DNA of 64,000 nt from Xenorhabdus miraniensis (GCF_002632615.1 NZ_NITZ01000017.1:1-64000), one strand, 5' to 3'. Shown: positions 6,599 to 16,423, counted from the stretch's first letter. The notes: generated by a model from the sequence alone, not told the origin. Numbers and translations are program-made.

Positions 6599-8095
6599 AT
6601 GATGAGTGAAATTAATTTGCTGGAGTCTGTTACCGCTTTTCTGCGACGTTCTCACGGCCATTATATTAATGGAGTCTCTATTCTTGGTCAGGAAAATGAA
6701 ACTTTCTCTGTCGTTAACCCAGCGACGGGTGAAACGATAGCTATGGTCAATCAAGGAGGAGAAAACGAAGTTAATCAGGCAATGCAGGCGGCATCAACCG
6801 CCTTTCATGGTGTATGGGCAGAAACTTCACCCATGGAACGGGGGAATTGCCTGAATCGGCTGGCTGATTTATTGCTGAAAAATAGTGAACAACTGGCACA
6901 ATTGGAAAGCTTATGTTCAGGCAAACCCATCCAGTTATCCCGCATGCTGGATGTGGGGGCATCTGCCGATTATTTGCGCTATTTTGCCGGATGGTCAAGC
7001 AAAATCAGCGGAGAAACACTGGATGTTTCATTGCCCTCATTTAAAGGAGAGAAATATACCGCGTTTACCCGCCGTGAACCGATAGGCGTAGTGGTTGGTA
7101 TTATTCCGTGGAATTTCTCCATCATGATTGCTATCTGGAAATTAGGGGCAGCGTTGACCAGTGGTTGTACTGTGGTGCTGAAACCCAGTGAATATACCCC
7201 CTTGACCATGCTGCGTGTCGCTGAGCTGGCGAAAGAAGCCGGAATCCCTGATGGTGTGATTAACATCGTCAATGGGTCTGGTGCGGGTGTTGGGACGCAC
7301 CTGCTAACTCATCCTCTGTGTGCCAAGGTCACTTTTACAGGTTCAGTGCCTACAGGAAAGCTCATTGGCAAATCTGTCATGGAACATGGGCTGTTCCGTG
7401 CAACGCTGGAGTTAGGCGGTAAAAATGCTGCTGCTTTCCTGTCGGATATGCCTGTTGAGAAGATTGTTGACGGGGTATTGGAAGCGGGTTATATGAATCA
7501 GGGGCAAATCTGTGCGGCGGCGGAACGTTTCTATATTCCTTCTGTTCATATGGATGCGGTTTTGAAATTACTTTCTGAGCGCTTGTCTGCGATGAAAATT
7601 GGCTCTCCCCTTGATGAAACGACGGAAATGGGACCTTTGGCAAATAAAGAGCATTATGAAAAAATTCTGTCTTTGTTTGAGAAAGCGCGTCAGGAGGGGA
7701 GTGAAATCGTATATGGCGGCCATGCTCTGGAAAGGAAGGGTTTCTTTGTCATGCCAACCGTGATTCGTGCCAAAAGTGCTGACGATACATTGATGAAAGA
7801 AGAAACATTCGGGCCAATTGGTACTTTCCTCAGTTATGACGATGAGGAAGAGCTGATTGCCATGATGAATGCAACGCCATTCGGTTTATCCGCCAGTTTA
7901 TGGACTAACGATTTGGGCAAAGCGATGCGTATGACATCTCGCATTGAAGCGGGAATACTATGGATCAACATGCATACGTTCCTCGATCCTGCTGTTCCAT
8001 TTGGTGGCGTGAAATCCTCTGGGATGGGGCGTGAATTTGGCAGTGCATTCATTGAACATTATACGGAATTGAAGTCGGTCATCATGCGCTATTAA
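6599..8095 (+). CDS. NAD(P)-dependent aldehyde dehydrogenase (PuuC/GabD-like)
   Basis: A 498-residue cytosolic enzyme that oxidises an aldehyde to the acid. Landmarks: GIIPWNFSIMIAIWKLG (about 165-181), KPSEYTP, the dinucleotide-site FTGSVPTGKLIG near 246, the general-base Glu in TLELGGKN (about E271) and the nucleophile in MNQGQICAAAERF (about C305). It completes the oxidase-cupin-dehydrogenase unit and would convert the aldehyde made by the PuuB-like enzyme, for example to a gamma-amino acid. A tandem ATG ATG start follows GAGGAAGAG; the second Met (6602) is equally plausible. A hairpin terminator follows. Confidence 0.9.
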   Translation: MMSEINLLESVTAFLRRSHGHYINGVSILGQENETFSVVNPATGETIAMVNQGGENEVNQAMQAASTAFHGVWAETSPMERGNCLNRLADLLLKNSEQLAQLESLCSGKPIQLSRMLDVGASADYLRYFAGWSSKISGETLDVSLPSFKGEKYTAFTRREPIGVVVGIIPWNFSIMIAIWKLGAALTSGCTVVLKPSEYTPLTMLRVAELAKEAGIPDGVINIVNGSGAGVGTHLLTHPLCAKVTFTGSVPTGKLIGKSVMEHGLFRATLELGGKNAAAFLSDMPVEKIVDGVLEAGYMNQGQICAAAERFYIPSVHMDAVLKLLSERLSAMKIGSPLDETTEMGPLANKEHYEKILSLFEKARQEGSEIVYGGHALERKGFFVMPTVIRAKSADDTLMKEETFGPIGTFLSYDDEEELIAMMNATPFGLSASLWTNDLGKAMRMTSRIEAGILWINMHTFLDPAVPFGGVKSSGMGREFGSAFIEHYTELKSVIMRY

Positions 8096-8108
8096 TTTAT
8101 ATTGATAG

Positions 8109-8144
8109 AGCGCCATCCGGCCTTTGGCTGTTGTGGCGCTTTTT
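8109..8144 (+). terminator. Rho-independent terminator of the oxidase operon
   Basis: The stem AGCGCCA (8109-8115) / TGGCGCT (8134-8140), with additional pairing around CCGG inside the loop, is followed by a run of T. Confidence 0.8.
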
Positions 8145-8162
8145 ATCTTTCAGAAAACCCTC

Positions 8163-8218
8163 CTGTCATCAGAATGTCGTCATAGATTCAAATAACTGTC
8201 ATATGACATATCTATTAT
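8163..8218 (+). promoter_or_regulatory. Tandem Pho boxes and -10 element of phoA
   Basis: CTGTCAT at 8163 is followed 11 bp later by ATGTCGT. A second pair starts at 8185 (GATTCAA) and ends with CTGTCAT at 8196-8202, exactly 22 bp after the first box. TATTAT at 8213-8218 lies 10 bp downstream of the second box, the spacing of PhoB-dependent promoters that lack a -35. PhoB activation under phosphate starvation is therefore expected. Confidence 0.75.
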
Positions 8219-8334
8219 CCGGGCAACTCAACATGATGATTTTTCATCTTTTACCCAATGGATTTTAAGGTACAGCCAGCAAGGCTACACTTGAAAGACG
8301 GCGGGTATATTTATCTGACTGCAAGGAAAAACCT

Positions 8335-9771
8335 ATGTCGCGTAATTATGAAAAAAAGCTGCTTGCTGTTGCCATTACTGTATTGATGTCAGGGGCTGAT
8401 ATGCCTGCATGGGCAGCCAGCGATTCAAATCACATTATGGCGCAACAGCGCGCAGCGCAAGGTAATATGGCTGAATTTGGAGGTGCACGCCGTTTGACTC
8501 AAGATCAAACAGAGGCACTTAAGGCCGCCCTGAGTAACAACAAAGCGAAGAATGTGATTTTGTTTATCGGCGATGGCATGGGGGACTCTGAAATCACCCT
8601 TGCGCGTAATTATGCAGAAGGCGCTGGTGGATTCTTTAAAGGGATCGACGCCTTGCCATTTACCGGACAATATACTCACTACTCGCTGGATAAGAAAACG
8701 CAAAAGCCGAACTATGTAACGGATTCAGCAGCGTCTGCTACCGCCTGGACAACAGGAGTGAAAACCTATAACGGGGCATTAGGCATTGATGTTTTTGGTA
8801 ACGCTCACTCATCTCTTTTGGAGTTGGCTAAAAAGAACGGTAAGGCAACGGGAAATGTGACGACGTCTGAAATTCAGGATGCGACTCCAGCGGCTTTGTA
8901 CGCACATATCACAAACCGTAAATGCTATGGCCCAGAAGAAACATCAAAAAAATGTCCCACTGATGCGTTAGAAAATGGTGGTAAAGGCTCCATAACTGAG
9001 CAATTACTGGCAGCACGCGCTGATGTAACTTTGGGGGGTGGTGCGAAATCATTTACCCAACAATCAGTATCCGGCATCAATAAAGGAAAAACATTAAAAC
9101 AACAGGCATTGAGTCAGGGATATCAATGGGTAACCGATGAGCCGTCGTTAACTGCCGTCAAAGAAGCCAATCAACAAAAACCCTTGCTAGGTTTGTTCCA
9201 TGATGGAAATATGGATGTCGCCTGGGAAGGGCCAAAGGCGATTTATCACGGTAATATCAATGAAAAGCCTGTGAAGTGCGACGTAAATTCTAAATTAGAT
9301 TCTAACGCCCCGACTCTGGAACAAATGACAGAAAAAGCGATTGATTTACTGAAAAAAAACAAAAATGGCTTTTTCCTGCAAGTCGAAAGCGCTTCGATTG
9401 ATAAACAGGATCATAATGCCAATCCTTGTGCGCAAATTGGTGAAACTGTCGCTTTAGATAAAGCGATACAAGTGGGGCTTAAATTTGCGAAAGAACAGGG
9501 TGATACGTTAGTGATTGTGACTGCTGATCATGCGCATTCCAGCCAGATCATTGAGCCTGATACAAAATCGCCGGGTTTGACGCGTTCATTGATTACTAAA
9601 GACGGGGCTGTCATGACAGTAAACTACGGGAATTCGGAAGGAGATAGCCAGGGACATACAGGAGCACAGTTACGGGTTGCTGCTTATGGCCCACATTCTG
9701 CCAATGTTGTTGGATTAACCGATCAGACGGATCTGTATTTTACCCTACGTAATGCGATGGATTTGAAATAA
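8335..9771 (+). CDS. phoA: Alkaline phosphatase
   Basis: A 478-residue periplasmic phosphomonoesterase that releases phosphate during starvation. Residues 1-27 are a signal peptide ending [15 protein letters not shown] binds metal, and the nucleophile is Ser131 in [10 protein letters not shown], almost identical to E. coli Pho[16 protein letters not shown] and [10 protein letters not shown] supply further metal ligands, and two cysteine pairs fit the known disulfides ([14 protein letters not shown]...NPC). AAGGA precedes the ATG at good spacing. The tandem Pho boxes upstream support PhoB control. Length and motifs are complete. Confidence 0.97.
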   Translation: MSRNYEKKLLAVAITVLMSGADMPAWAASDSNHIMAQQRAAQGNMAEFGGARRLTQDQTEALKAALSNNKAKNVILFIGDGMGDSEITLARNYAEGAGGFFKGIDALPFTGQYTHYSLDKKTQKPNYVTDSAASATAWTTGVKTYNGALGIDVFGNAHSSLLELAKKNGKATGNVTTSEIQDATPAALYAHITNRKCYGPEETSKKCPTDALENGGKGSITEQLLAARADVTLGGGAKSFTQQSVSGINKGKTLKQQALSQGYQWVTDEPSLTAVKEANQQKPLLGLFHDGNMDVAWEGPKAIYHGNINEKPVKCDVNSKLDSNAPTLEQMTEKAIDLLKKNKNGFFLQVESASIDKQDHNANPCAQIGETVALDKAIQVGLKFAKEQGDTLVIVTADHAHSSQIIEPDTKSPGLTRSLITKDGAVMTVNYGNSEGDSQGHTGAQLRVAAYGPHSANVVGLTDQTDLYFTLRNAMDLK

Positions 9772-9923
9772 TTGTTATTACCGTTATGTGTAGTTTATTT
9801 GGTAGTTTTCGTTATCTGGAATATTGTTGAAACAAGTTAATGTTTGATAAGAGATTTGAACAATAAGGGCAGGGACATAAAACAGAAAAGTAGAGGGAGA
9901 TAAAGGGAAGGAAAATGAAACAG

Positions 9924-10010
9924 TGGTGCGAAGGGGGGGACTTGAACCCCCACGTCCGTAAGGACACTAACACCTGAAGCTAGCGCGTCTACCAATTCCG
10001 CCACCCTCGC
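9924..10010 (-). tRNA. tRNA-Leu (anticodon CAG)
   Basis: 87 nt including encoded CCA. The acceptor stem GCGAGGG pairs with CCTTCGC with one G-U pair. The anticodon loop TTCAGGT gives CAG, a long variable arm TGTCCTTACGGAC is present, and the T arm GGGGGTTCAAGTCCCCC is intact. These are hallmarks of a class II leucine tRNA. Confidence 0.97.
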
Positions 10011-10056
10011 AGGTACTGCCATTTATCCCATTTGTTTAACCGATAGTCATCTGATT

Positions 10057-10143
10057 TGGTGCGAAGGGGGGGACTTGAACCCCCACGTCCGTAAGAACAC
10101 TAACACCTGAAGCTAGCGCGTCTACCAATTCCGCCACCCTCGC
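10057..10143 (-). tRNA. tRNA-Leu (anticodon CAG), second copy
   Basis: An almost exact duplicate of the neighbouring tRNA, 46 bp away, also with encoded CCA. The visible difference is one base in the variable arm (TGTTCTTACGGAC in place of TGTCCTTACGGAC). Both copies are probably cotranscribed. Confidence 0.97.
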
Positions 10144-10287
10144 ATATTCAGACACTATTACTTAAACGAATAGCATGGAGGCGCATTCTAGAGATTTTAT
10201 GGCTGGCGTCAATCATTATTTAGTGGAAAAAAGAGTGATTGGTGTAAAAAACAGCATATTACAGCATGTTGATGTTTTGGTGAAATT

Positions 10288-10312
10288 GCCTGCTCGTTAA
10301 GTTGGAGCAGGC
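10288..10312 (-). terminator. Hairpin after rsmC
   Basis: GCCTGCTC and GAGCAGGC form a perfect 8-bp stem with a 9-nt loop downstream of the rsmC stop. The U-tract on the minus strand is weak (AATTTC), so termination strength is uncertain. Confidence 0.5.
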
Positions 10313-10340
10313 AAAACGGGGAGCGTGTTTAAAGCCTAAG

Positions 10341-11354
10341 TTACTTCTTAGTTGCTTGATACACTTTGAATTTGCCTGTTTGTGCAAGAACTTCATGTTT
10401 GCCAAAGGCACTGTCTAACAGAGCAGGATAAGGTAAGAAAGCGTTTGCAACGATCCGCAACTTACCACCCGATTTCAGATAGTTTGGTGCCATACGGATC
10501 ATATCGTCAGCCGCTGCCAAATTAGTTTTTAAGCCATCATGGAATGGTGGATTGGAAATGATCCAGTCGAATTTTTCTTCAATGGCAGAATATACATTGC
10601 TGGTGACGACATTGCCTTCCAGCTTATTGACTTTCAGCGTTGCTTTACTGGATGTGATTGCGGCAGCACTGACATCACTCAATGTCAAAGCCAAATCAGG
10701 GTTTTTCTTACCCAATACGGTTGCCAGTACTCCTGAGCCACAGGCCATATCCAACAGACTACCGGAGATGGGAGCATCAAAAGTCGAAAGCAGCAGACGA
10801 CTGCCTACATCCAGATCATCCTGGCTGAACACGCCGGGCAGTGTATTAACAATGACATCTCCCACTTGATAGCTGTTCCACCAGTTATTTTGATCAAACT
10901 GAACCTGATTTTTCAATTGGCCATAAAACAGACTGCAACGGCGGGCAGTATCAATTTTATGGAAAGTCGCTATACCTTCCATCAACTTATCAACGCTACG
11001 TACGCCACTGCGGTTTTCCCCCACAATGAAAATATCAGTGTTGGGAGACAGAACGGAAAACAGATTACGTAGCTGAAAACGTGCTTCATGCTTGCTTTTT
11101 GGCCAGTAATAAATCAACGTATCACACTCTTTGATAAATGTGCTGTCTGCCACAAGGCCAAAGTAAGCATTGTCACCGAGTTGACGAATCAGGGATTGCC
11201 AATGATGATACTGATTAGTATGCACCCGTACACTTGCAGCTTCGATTTCCGTTGCAAGACTGTCCTGAAGATCACCGGCAAAAAGCAGATGATGGGAGCG
11301 GAATTGCTCATGATGGCGCAGGATAACTTCGCTGGCCGGGGTTAATGCTGACAT
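10341..11354 (-). CDS. rsmC: 16S rRNA (guanine1207-N2)-methyltransferase
   Basis: A 337-residue protein with two related domains: an N-terminal degenerate methyltransferase domain (about 1-165) and a C-terminal SAM-dependent domain. The SAM motif [14 protein letters not shown] lies near residues 202-215, and the catalytic motif [10 protein letters not shown] near 265-274 is typical of N2-guanine methyltransferases. It methylates G1207 of 16S rRNA in the 30S subunit. The gene is divergent from holD-rimI, as in E. coli, which supports the assignment. Confidence 0.96.
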   Translation of the reverse strand: MSALTPASEVILRHHEQFRSHHLLFAGDLQDSLATEIEAASVRVHTNQYHHWQSLIRQLGDNAYFGLVADSTFIKECDTLIYYWPKSKHEARFQLRNLFSVLSPNTDIFIVGENRSGVRSVDKLMEGIATFHKIDTARRCSLFYGQLKNQVQFDQNNWWNSYQVGDVIVNTLPGVFSQDDLDVGSRLLLSTFDAPISGSLLDMACGSGVLATVLGKKNPDLALTLSDVSAAAITSSKATLKVNKLEGNVVTSNVYSAIEEKFDWIISNPPFHDGLKTNLAAADDMIRMAPNYLKSGGKLRIVANAFLPYPALLDSAFGKHEVLAQTGKFKVYQATKK

Positions 11355-11496
11355 CTATGAATAGCTCCTTATAAATCTTTTATCCAAGTATAAATACCAG
11401 TGGGCAGGATTGGAATGCCGAGTTGGTTGGCGTAGAGATAAGCCCTCTGATAATATATTACCCGTTATTTTTTTATGGCAGATGGAATAAAACACG

Positions 11497-11907
11497 ATGA
11501 CGAAGCGTGACAGATTACTTTCCCAGTTGGGGATCACTCAATGGGTTTTGCGTAGCCCGATGGCCTTGCAAGGTGAATTATCTGTCCTCATCCCTGATTC
11601 AACCCGTCTATTGATCATTACCCATGATCATATTGACTTAAGTCATTCATTATTTGCTGATATTTTTACAGCCATGGGGATTGATGCCTCATCGGTATAT
11701 TGCATCACGACAAAAGATGTTGAGCTACTTTCGGAATCAATCCACTGCCCATACTGGCTGTTGGGGGTTGATATTACCCTATCAATACAAGGGATTTCTT
11801 TGAGAAGCCCGGCATTAAATGACTTATCTCTTGATGGGAATGCAAAACGCGCTCTTTGGCAACAAATTTACCATTATGAAGAATATTTCTCTATTAACTC
11901 CCGTTGA
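11497..11907 (+). CDS. holD: DNA polymerase III psi subunit
   Basis: A 136-residue protein starting MTKRDRLLSQLGITQWVLRSP, the chi-binding N-terminus of psi, followed by the conserved LRSPALNDLSLDGNAKRALWQQIYHYE C-terminal region. Psi links the chi subunit, and through it SSB, to the clamp-loader complex of the replicase. Its 3' end overlaps rimI by 32 bases, as in other enterobacteria, and the rsmC-holD-rimI order is conserved. Confidence 0.94.
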   Translation: MTKRDRLLSQLGITQWVLRSPMALQGELSVLIPDSTRLLIITHDHIDLSHSLFADIFTAMGIDASSVYCITTKDVELLSESIHCPYWLLGVDITLSIQGISLRSPALNDLSLDGNAKRALWQQIYHYEEYFSINSR

Positions 11908-12331
11908 TCTTTCCACAGCATTTCAAATAGAACAGGCCAGCCACGCATTTCCTTGGAGTGAAAAAACGTTTTACTCCAATCAGGGAGAGCGTTATCTCAA
12001 CTATAAAATAACGTTGAATGACCAGATTATCGGTTTTGCGATAACGCAATATGTGATGGATGAAGCCACGCTATTTAATATCGCCATTGATCCTGAATAT
12101 CAATCAAGGGGATATGGCAGGGCATTGTTGAACCATCTCATTGATAGCTTGCCTGAAAAGCAGATAAACACCCTATGGCTTGAGGTGCGGCGTTCCAATC
12201 AATCCGCTATCCGGTTATATGAAGATCTGGGTTTCAATGAGGTTTCCATCCGTAAGAATTATTACCCGACTGCGACGGGAAAGGAAGATGCCATTATTAT
12301 GGCGTTGCCATTGTTTGGTGGAGCTTTATGA
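11876..12331 (+). CDS. rimI: Ribosomal protein S18 alanine N-acetyltransferase
   Basis: A 151-residue GNAT enzyme that acetylates the N-terminal Ala of S18. The start at 11876 (MKNISLLTPVDLS) is chosen by alignment to E. coli RimI; a frame extends further upstream, but only inside holD. Conserved blocks: HAFPWSEKTF (about 22-31), DEATLFNIAIDPEYQSRGYGRALL carrying the acetyl-CoA loop near residue 76, LWLEVRRSNQSAIRLYEDLGF, and the terminal NYYPTATGKEDAIIMAL. Confidence 0.95.
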   Translation: MKNISLLTPVDLSTAFQIEQASHAFPWSEKTFYSNQGERYLNYKITLNDQIIGFAITQYVMDEATLFNIAIDPEYQSRGYGRALLNHLIDSLPEKQINTLWLEVRRSNQSAIRLYEDLGFNEVSIRKNYYPTATGKEDAIIMALPLFGGAL

Positions 12332-12442
12332 ACAGCGATAAAAGCTTATCTATGCCTGGATGAAGGTCTGACTGATAACTATTTCATAGCTTTCACACTC
12401 TTGATCTATACTATCGCCCCTTTTGTAACATATAAAAACACC

Positions 12443-12937
12443 ATGGAACGCTTTCTCGAAAACACTATGTATGCCTCGCGCTGGCTGCTTGCACCGGTCT
12501 ATTTCGGTTTATCATTAGCGCTATTTGCTCTTGCGATTAAATTCTTTCTGGAAATCATGCACATCCTGCCGAATATATTTTCGGTTGCAGAGTCAGACTT
12601 GATCCTGACACTGCTTTCTCTGATTGATATGGCCTTGGTGGGTGGGTTATTGGTGATGGTGATGTTTTCAGGTTATGAAAATTTTGTCTCAAGTCTGGAT
12701 ATTCACGAAAGTAAAGAGAAGCTGAGCTGGTTAGGGAAAATGGACGCAACCTCACTCAAAAATAAAGTTGCAGCCTCAATTGTCGCTATTTCCTCCATTC
12801 ACCTGCTGCGCATCTTTATGGATGCCAAAAATGTGCCGGACAATAAACTAATGTGGTATGTCATTATCCACCTTACCTTCGTTTTATCCGCCTTTATGAT
12901 GGGATATCTTGATAAACTCACACGCCACAACCACTAA
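12443..12937 (+). CDS. yqhA: YqhA-family inner-membrane protein (UPF0114)
   Basis: A 164-residue membrane protein starting [24 protein letters not shown], with four hydrophobic segments around residues 15-40, 55-80, 108-125 and 134-155 and the family signature [14 protein letters not shown]. Length equals that of E. coli YqhA, which fixes the start at 12443 rather than an upstream codon. The biochemical function of the family is not established. Confidence 0.88.
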   Translation: MERFLENTMYASRWLLAPVYFGLSLALFALAIKFFLEIMHILPNIFSVAESDLILTLLSLIDMALVGGLLVMVMFSGYENFVSSLDIHESKEKLSWLGKMDATSLKNKVAASIVAISSIHLLRIFMDAKNVPDNKLMWYVIIHLTFVLSAFMMGYLDKLTRHNH

Positions 12938-12995
12938 GCAGCCCATCGAGCCAATCATCCTCCCCCTGATGCCAGTTGAATTCAACCGGCTGGCA

Positions 12996-13481
12996 TTACG
13001 GGACTCGCCGTTTTGGTAATTCGCTGTGCAGGGTTTCTTTCATAAGCATCTCAATGCACCTGTCTACAACCATTTCAACCACTTCACTTCTGGTCGTCTC
13101 AAGCCGATTCGCCAGACCATCAATTTTTCTGATAACGGACATTCTCAAAGAAAGAGAAATAGGCTTTTTTTTCTCTTTATCAAGGAAAACATGACTGGTG
13201 GATTCTTCGGCTTTCAGGCTGAGATGCTGAGCAAGCAGCTCTTCGATCCTTTTCACGTCTTTCTTGGTCAATACTCCACTATCAACTAATTGATAGGTAT
13301 TCCCCATTTTGCTAAAACGAATATCAGCACAGTAAAGATCCCTCAATTCCCGCAAAGCACGTGTTAGCGTCGGCTCAGAACAACTGAGCTCGTTAATGAT
13401 CCTAACCTTACTAACCGGTTTGCCATGTGAAAGTAATAAAGTTAACTTGAAATTTCTAAATTGTTTGGGACTGAGCAGCAT
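12996..13481 (-). CDS. terW: TerW, regulator of tellurite-resistance genes
   Basis: A 161-residue DNA-binding protein. The N-terminal helix-turn-helix region (about 10-60: FKLTLLLSHGKPVSKVRIINELSCSEPTLTRALRELRD) is followed by a C-terminal ribbon-helix-helix-like segment (about 105-150: ISLSLRMSVIRKIDGLANRLETTRSEVVEM). The whole chain aligns by eye to TerW of enterobacterial ter loci. ATG 13481 was chosen by that alignment; a TTG 15 bases upstream is in frame. TerW is reported to bind the ter promoter region. A motif repeated between the two divergent ter operons is the natural candidate target. Confidence 0.88.
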   Translation of the reverse strand: MLLSPKQFRNFKLTLLLSHGKPVSKVRIINELSCSEPTLTRALRELRDLYCADIRFSKMGNTYQLVDSGVLTKKDVKRIEELLAQHLSLKAEESTSHVFLDKEKKKPISLSLRMSVIRKIDGLANRLETTRSEVVEMVVDRCIEMLMKETLHSELPKRRVP

Positions 13482-13620
13482 CTTTTTAATTACCAAGTCA
13501 GGGATAACAAAACCCCCTACTGTTAACCACGGGAATAAATTCCAGCATAGCTTCTATCATAGTTAAATCAATAATAAAACAGATTAAAAACCTTAATCCT
13601 CTTTTCTCCGGTTTCAGTCT

Positions 13621-14559
13621 TTATGCTGTCTCAGGCTCGATACCGTAATATTCAGCCCGCTCAAGAATATTGACCGCCCACCGTTGATGAGTAGCAGGTT
13701 CACACATCACCCCCTGAGATTTAAAGACAGCTTGGTTTGAGGTGAGAATATTCAAGGCATCGGTATAATCGTGGGAACTGACCCTCATCGCCCGCTGAAT
13801 ACATTCAATCTGTTTTGGGTGTATGGCTGTTTTTCCCACTAAACCGTGGGCAATATCCAATGCCAACTCTTTCTCAAGGAGCTCCAAATCATCAATGTGC
13901 TCACAAACCGGGGCGGTCAGGGCAAACTTCCGCGCCGCAAAAACGGCAACAAGCATTTTAATGACATATCCCATTGGCCCATCATACAGTGTGAAATCAC
14001 GGGAGCGTCGTAAGGACATCACATTCATCAGATCGTTGCCGCCAATACGCAGGGCAATGATGCGTTCTTTGCAAGGATGATTTTTAAGAGTGTCAGCAAG
14101 CTGATTCATTTTCTGGATATCAAAGACTTCTTCAGTCTCCAGTGTCGGCATAATGCAAAGATGCGTTGAACGAATAATATCCCACCAATCGGGCAACGAA
14201 GCGTGGGTAAATTTGGGCAAAACCAGCCCATCAATGATATTGAGGTTAATGCTGGCGATCAGGTGTTTCGCCATTGTCTTGTCGCGCGGCCGGATAAAAA
14301 TCAAAGGGCGATGTTGTTTCTTGCCGGAAAAAAAGGCACAGGAAGAAGCCATATCAGATCCTGCCAATGTTTGCAGAACACGGCTGAGGTTTTCAATAGC
14401 TGCCGGGATATCCTGCTCACTGACGGCATCTTCCAAACAAATCACCAGAGAGCGCAACCCAGTGATTTTATTTTGTAACACAATTTCTGCAATATTCTGA
14501 CGAGTGGCAGGCATATACAGCGTTGCGCCAAGTTGGTATGGAGAAGGGATCAATTTCAT
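13621..14559 (-). CDS. CitE-like HpcH/HpaI aldolase of the Ter metabolite operon
   Basis: A 312-residue TIM-barrel protein of the HpcH/HpaI aldolase / citrate-lyase beta family. Visible blocks: RSLVICLEDAVSE near 35-47 (acidic metal-site residues), IFIRPRD near 90, LVLPKF near 116, LRIGGNDLMNVMSLRR near 170, and GKTAIHPKQIECIQ near 243. It is the last gene of a four-gene operon and overlaps the previous gene by one base. In Ter-associated operons this family is predicted, by comparative genomics rather than biochemistry, to build a nucleoside-like metabolite together with the phosphoribosyltransferases upstream. The substrate is unknown. Confidence 0.85.
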   Translation of the reverse strand: MKLIPSPYQLGATLYMPATRQNIAEIVLQNKITGLRSLVICLEDAVSEQDIPAAIENLSRVLQTLAGSDMASSCAFFSGKKQHRPLIFIRPRDKTMAKHLIASINLNIIDGLVLPKFTHASLPDWWDIIRSTHLCIMPTLETEEVFDIQKMNQLADTLKNHPCKERIIALRIGGNDLMNVMSLRRSRDFTLYDGPMGYVIKMLVAVFAARKFALTAPVCEHIDDLELLEKELALDIAHGLVGKTAIHPKQIECIQRAMRVSSHDYTDALNILTSNQAVFKSQGVMCEPATHQRWAVNILERAEYYGIEPETA

Positions 14560-15638
14560 TACGCAACCTTTTTAATAATAGTAACGGCGCGATACTGACC
14601 TATCAGATCACCAACTTCCGTAATAACAACATTTTTCTGGCGTGCCAGATGAACCAATAACGCAACATCAGGATCATTCCGGGAACGTACAAGTACATGT
14701 TCTGGTACGCGCCGCAATACTGCGCGGGTTGCTTCAGCAATGCCGGGTTTGATGCGGTTGATGCTGTCAATCTGGTATTTTTCAGCAAGATCAGCAATCA
14801 CCGCTTTGCTCAATTGCAATAAAGGCATTTTTTCCTGCGGAAACCAAACAGCCTCTGGTATCGCATCTAAATCCAATTGATCACGGTAATCAGCCACAGT
14901 GTCCACCAGCAAGCGACTGCAATCAAACTCTGTCAGGTGATCACACTGCACACAGCCGTGCACTCCCCCTTCACGCCAAATAGAACGTGATATCAGCCCC
15001 GATACTGGTGCTCCCATAATGCCGAAAGGTATCAACCAATCATCGTCACTTGCCGCCAACCACGAACAACCACAGGGATCAGCCAGTACCACCAAGCGAG
15101 GCATTCCCGAATAACCAACCCGCCCTGCCAGTGATCGCGTCAGTTCTGCGGTAATCGCCCCTTTGCCCGTCCAGCCATCGACAAACACCAAACCATCCGT
15201 GCCATGTTGCTGTTCAATATACGATAGTGCCGTACTGTCAATGCCACGATCCCGAATGATACTGATACCATAATGATAAGAACGCTTACCCATTTTCCTG
15301 AGTGCCTGATGCAGCATTACCCCCAAAGGGACACCAGCCCTGACCAGACTGACCAACACAATCGGCGTATCCCCAAAGCGCGATACCAGTGCCTTAGCAA
15401 GCATCACCACTTCTGTTGCCAGCCGAACGGCACCCTGTTCAAGTGCCTTATCAAACAGCTCAAGGTGATAAGGGGTTGGCTCCGGTTCCTGACTCAACAT
15501 ATCCGAATAATGGCGGGCACCCGATTGAATCAACTGTTCCTTAACATCGACAGGTGTCATCTCCATTTGGATTGGTTTTAGCAAAAATTGAACATCATCA
15601 GAGGCATAACTTCCAGAAAAAGGAGGAAAGTTATTCAT
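14559..15638 (-). CDS. StiP-type protein: PRTase-like and PELOTA-like domains
   Basis: A 359-residue protein of the type annotated as 'cysteine protease StiP', but with domains that suggest other chemistry. Residues 1-265 resemble an orphan phosphoribosyltransferase (SLVRAGVPLGVMLHQAL; VFVDGWTGKGAITAEL as the PRPP-like loop), with several Cys and His (LADPCGCSW; HGCVQCDHL). Residues 270-359 (INRIKPGIAEATRAVLRRVP, then VITEVGDLIGQYRAVTII) match the PELOTA-like RNA-binding domain described in Ter operons. It sits between the HAD gene (4-base overlap) and the CitE-like gene. The reaction is not established. Confidence 0.82.
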   Translation of the reverse strand: MNNFPPFSGSYASDDVQFLLKPIQMEMTPVDVKEQLIQSGARHYSDMLSQEPEPTPYHLELFDKALEQGAVRLATEVVMLAKALVSRFGDTPIVLVSLVRAGVPLGVMLHQALRKMGKRSYHYGISIIRDRGIDSTALSYIEQQHGTDGLVFVDGWTGKGAITAELTRSLAGRVGYSGMPRLVVLADPCGCSWLAASDDDWLIPFGIMGAPVSGLISRSIWREGGVHGCVQCDHLTEFDCSRLLVDTVADYRDQLDLDAIPEAVWFPQEKMPLLQLSKAVIADLAEKYQIDSINRIKPGIAEATRAVLRRVPEHVLVRSRNDPDVALLVHLARQKNVVITEVGDLIGQYRAVTIIKKVA

Positions 15639-16423
15639 TTATTTACAGCTCCAAATAAAGCAGTCATTAATGTATCGGCAAATTGGCTTTGCCGGGGCAT
15701 ACCAAACCAATCGCACATGTGCATGAAACGGTAGTCGCTCAGACTATCTCCCAGGCCAATGACCGGAAAAACCCCTCTCTCAGCACGAAGCCTTTGCAAA
15801 AGGTGACGAGTTGCCAGCCCCTTGTCAACACACTTTGGCAGCAAAGTAAGGTTGTTATTGTTTTGGTGTATATAAAAGTGTTGGTGGAGATAAAAATGGT
15901 TTTCTTTAACCAGGGCTTCAGCCAGCAGATTAAGCTGATTTAACCTGCCATGATCCCGGTGTTTAATGATCAGGAAAACAGGTACATCACCATATTCATA
16001 ATCAAGGCGCGCCCACGCATCCATATCATAAGACGCAATCAGGTGATGACTCAAATGCTCCAACGCCTGCAATTTCTCCCGATATGGCATTAACTCCCGC
16101 AACATATGTGACTGCCAATGCTCATCAACGACACCTTCTGGGGTGAGAAGCACTGCCCCATGAGAGGCAATGCACCAGGAATTAAAAGGGATCTGTACAC
16201 GGCTGAGCTGTTCTGTATTTCTGGCTGTGACGGGAATACACTCTGCATGAGCCAATAGCCAATCAACCAGCATGGATTGCTCTTCCGTCATATAGCTGTG
16301 AGGAGAACTTTTTCGATCCAAAGCCCCCACGCGAAAAGTTGAGCTAGCCGACGCACTCTTTATCTTCCTGCGTGACTGAAATAGCGTGTCATCAAGATCG
16401 GTCAGCAAGACAGGCTTAGTCAT
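15635..16423 (-). CDS. HAD-family hydrolase of the Ter metabolite operon
   Basis: A 262-residue haloacid dehalogenase-fold phosphatase. The nucleophile motif is VLLTDLDDTLFQS at residues 5-17 (DxDxT form), the second motif VTAR is near residue 78, and the acidic motif IGLGDSLSDYRFM is near 230, so the active site is complete. ATG 16423 is preferred because it overlaps the upstream stop (ATGACTAA); an upstream TTG is in frame. It probably dephosphorylates an intermediate made by the two PRTase-like proteins. Confidence 0.85.
   Translation of the reverse strand: MTKPVLLTDLDDTLFQSRRKIKSASASSTFRVGALDRKSSPHSYMTEEQSMLVDWLLAHAECIPVTARNTEQLSRVQIPFNSWCIASHGAVLLTPEGVVDEHWQSHMLRELMPYREKLQALEHLSHHLIASYDMDAWARLDYEYGDVPVFLIIKHRDHGRLNQLNLLAEALVKENHFYLHQHFYIHQNNNNLTLLPKCVDKGLATRHLLQRLRAERGVFPVIGLGDSLSDYRFMHMCDWFGMPRQSQFADTLMTALFGAVNK

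Noticed and set aside
9837..10022. Minus-strand frame of 61 codons
   Set aside because: It runs through the first tRNA-Leu gene, and its protein is a translation of tRNA sequence.
12310..12362. 11-codon frame after rimI (ATG AAC AGC GAT...)
   Set aside because: Too short, no supporting homology; probably chance.
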